From assembly GCA_038058095.1 (NCBI GenBank), contig JBBUBW010000027.1, positions 1 through 6,447 on the forward strand: DNA of 6,447 bases. Reading direction: 5' to 3'. Below the pieces are notes generated by a model. That model did no database searches. It was not told the origin of the DNA and worked only from the letters and a program-made list of their open reading frames with translations. Shown here piece by piece: positions 5,086 to 6,447 of the stretch (position 1 is its first letter; each line of letters starts with the position of its first letter). The translations under genes and the position numbers were made by a program. The stretch comes from VMFW01 sp038058095. Lineage in GTDB: Bacteria > Patescibacteriota > Minisyncoccia > UBA6257 > 2-01-FULL-56-20.

Positions 5086-6030
5086 AATTTCTCTTAAGAA
5101 TGACTCGGCTAGTTGAGCAGTCTGTGCACTGGACTTATAAAAATTTTTCCAAACGACGACAATGTCTGCGTCGTTAAAAATTGCTTGTTGCACCTCCCTG
5201 CTAGTGTCGCCTCCGGCTACGGCAACTAAAACATTATAATTCCCCTTGATCTGTTTTATTTGATAATAAGGGATCTGTTTTTCTTTTGAAAATTCGCTTT
5301 CATCAACACCCCTATGTAGCATTACTACATCCGGGAGTTTTTTTAATTTTTTCAAAACTTCGAGCGCGCTTTCAACATTCATCATATCAATCATCGAATC
5401 AATGTTAAATTTTTGGCATTCTTCTATAAAACTATTGATTGTTTCAATCGGCGCCACTCCAAGACAAGTTGAAGCATTCGCGCCGGCATTAGCCATCATT
5501 TCTACCTCGCGAGCCGCCAAATCCGCACACTTATTATCGGCAACAATATAAGTTCCAGGCGGAGTCATTTCTTTTATCCGCGAAATAGCTTCAGTGCCGT
5601 ATATTTTTATTAAAGGCGTTCCCACCTCAATCAAAATCCTATCCGAAGCCGGGAGTTGCGAAATAATCTCCTCAGCTTCTTCAAGGGTGCTATTAAGTGC
5701 AATATGAAGATATTTTTTTCGCTTTTCGAGCCTTGTTTTAGTAAATAAAAAGCTAGAAATTTTAGCTCGCATAGCCGACTGATCATTACTATTAAATTCT
5801 TTTTGAGTATTAAAGCTATCCTCCGATAAGTCTTCATCATCCTGTGACTCAGCCGCTGGAAGTAGGTGTTTAGTAAAATAAGAGGATAATAACTTAGGAT
5901 TTTTTTTGAGAAAAAGGATTATTAAAATTATAATAACTCCGCCCAAAATTGGATTTATAGAAAAAGTAGCAATAATAGCAACGATTATTAAACCAGTTGG
6001 ATTAAATTTATTCCGGTCTTTAGCTTGCAT
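5080..6030 (-). CDS. Membrane-tethered HPS-like (OMPDC/HUMPS superfamily) barrel protein
   Basis: The 316-aa protein has two parts. Residues 1-45 form a membrane hairpin (spans about 13-26 and 28-41) flanked by basic residues, and about 60-105 is a charged linker. Residues 107-316 are a TIM barrel of the orotidine-phosphate decarboxylase superfamily, closest in pattern to 3-hexulose-6-phosphate synthase: EVGTPLIK (135-142), VADNKCAD (163-170, the catalytic D-x-K-x-x-D), GANASTCLGVAP (183-194), HRGVD (239-243) and VAVAGGD (269-275). HPS condenses formaldehyde with ribulose 5-phosphate or does the reverse; the actual substrate here is unknown. Two positions deviate: the usual Asp after strand 1 is Asn113, and the usual Gly-Arg near the end is W294-K295. 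The start is 5 bases after the upstream paralogue's stop, so the pair is an operon. PyrF is unlikely because the IPNT extension of its motif is absent. Confidence 0.82.
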   Translation of the reverse strand: MQAKDRNKFNPTGLIIVAIIATFSINPILGGVIIILIILFLKKNPKLLSSYFTKHLLPAAESQDDEDLSEDSFNTQKEFNSNDQSAMRAKISSFLFTKTRLEKRKKYLHIALNSTLEEAEEIISQLPASDRILIEVGTPLIKIYGTEAISRIKEMTPPGTYIVADNKCADLAAREVEMMANAGANASTCLGVAPIETINSFIEECQKFNIDSMIDMMNVESALEVLKKLKKLPDVVMLHRGVDESEFSKEKQIPYYQIKQIKGNYNVLVAVAGGDTSREVQQAIFNDADIVVVWKNFYKSSAQTAQLAESFLREIK

Positions 6031-6035
6031 AGTTT

Positions 6036-6447
6036 CTACTTAACTAATTTCAAAAAATCCTTCGCTAAATTAGCAGTATTTTCCGGTGCTTCATAAAAGG
6101 AACGCCAGATAACCGCAATATCGGAATCATTGAAAAAAGTTCTTACAACATCGCGCGTCGTTTCTCCCCCGGCAACAGATATCAAAACCTTGCCGTATGT
6201 TCCTTTTATCCGGTGGATTTGATCGTGCTGAAGTTGCTTCTCCCTATTTCTTTCGTTTTCATCTGCGCCCCGGTGTAAAACAACTACAGTCGGTAGTTTT
6301 TTTAATTTCTGTAAAATTTCAAACGGAAATTCTATGTTCATCATATCAACCATCGAATCTATGCCAACTTTTTCGCACTCCCCGATAAATTCATTGATGG
6401 TTTCTATCGGTGCTAATCCGAGACACGTGGCCGACGAAGCGCCAGCC
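6036..6447 (-). CDS. Second HPS-like barrel gene, 5' part outside the window
   Basis: This is the C-terminal part of a paralogue of the gene at 5080-6030. The reading frame is open to the window edge, with the first full codon at 6446-6444; the Met at 6353-6351 is internal, because residues before it (AGASSATCLGLAPIETI and onward) align with 182-198 of the neighbour. Visible motifs are TCLGLAPIETI, HRGADE, SVAGGE and VIWRSFY. By hand count about 58% of some 135 aligned residues are identical, with a one-residue insertion (IKGTYGKV against IKGNYNV). The D-x-K-x-x-D motif and any membrane anchor lie outside the window. The TAG stop is 5 bases before the ATG of the downstream copy, with no Shine-Dalgarno between them, which suggests translational coupling. 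Like its neighbour it has Trp where the family normally has the Gly of the phosphate-binding Gly-Arg. Confidence 0.85.
   Translation of the reverse strand, partial: AGASSATCLGLAPIETINEFIGECEKVGIDSMVDMMNIEFPFEILQKLKKLPTVVVLHRGADENERNREKQLQHDQIHRIKGTYGKVLISVAGGETTRDVVRTFFNDSDIAVIWRSFYEAPENTANLAKDFLKLVK

Noticed and set aside
5080..6030. Annotation as orotidine 5'-phosphate decarboxylase (pyrF)
   Set aside because: The superfamily core D-x-K-x-x-D is present, but the PyrF-type continuation (IPNT) is not; the GTPLIK and HxGxD patterns fit the HPS/KGPDC side better.
6197..6388. 63-codon plus-strand frame opposite the second HPS-like gene
   Set aside because: It is antisense to a conserved coding sequence, has no ribosome site, and its protein shows no recognisable features.

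Overview
The window looks like a piece of a Candidate Phyla Radiation (Patescibacteria, probably Parcubacteria-like) genome. This is inferred from the style of the genes: a compact LepA/EF4, a short FtsB/DivIC-like protein, a single-pass SurA-like chaperone without a parvulin domain, a slipin without an NfeD partner, and a 3-hexulose-6-phosphate-synthase-like protein. Most starts also lack a Shine-Dalgarno sequence, and the -10 boxes of two genes lie only about 7 nt before the ATG. lepA ends in TGA and no other gene needs TGA read as sense, which argues against the recoded Gracilibacteria/SR1 lineages. No rRNA or single-copy phylogenetic marker other than lepA is present, so the placement is tentative.

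Layout. Positions 1-180 hold no convincing gene but contain a run of adjacent inverted repeats, including a nested 18-bp hairpin at 59-121. On the minus strand, 191-736 encodes an unrecognised two-pass membrane protein. It has its own sigma70-type promoter (766-794), the only strong Shine-Dalgarno in the window, and a strong intrinsic terminator (169-206) that overlaps its last codons. Divergent from it, a plus-strand cluster runs lepA (873-2657), FtsB/DivIC-like (2691-2981), SurA-N-like (2992-3585), pcm (3589-4251) and slipin (4310-5071), with internal promoters proposed before the FtsB-like gene and before the slipin. Converging on the slipin, with an 8-nt gap, is a minus-strand tandem pair of HPS/OMPDC-superfamily genes. 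The 316-aa copy (5080-6030) is fused to an N-terminal membrane hairpin. The upstream paralogue (6036 to the window edge) is cut off at its 5' end.

How the genes fit together. The plus cluster combines translation (EF4), division and envelope assembly (FtsB-like), envelope protein folding (SurA-like), protein damage repair (Pcm) and membrane-domain organisation (slipin); it reads as a housekeeping and envelope quality-control cluster. The minus pair is the least ordinary part. It is a duplicated sugar-phosphate aldolase-type barrel in which at least one copy is membrane-tethered, keeps the superfamily D-x-K-x-x-D core, and deviates at two other active-site positions. No insertion sequence, CRISPR array, tRNA or rRNA was seen.
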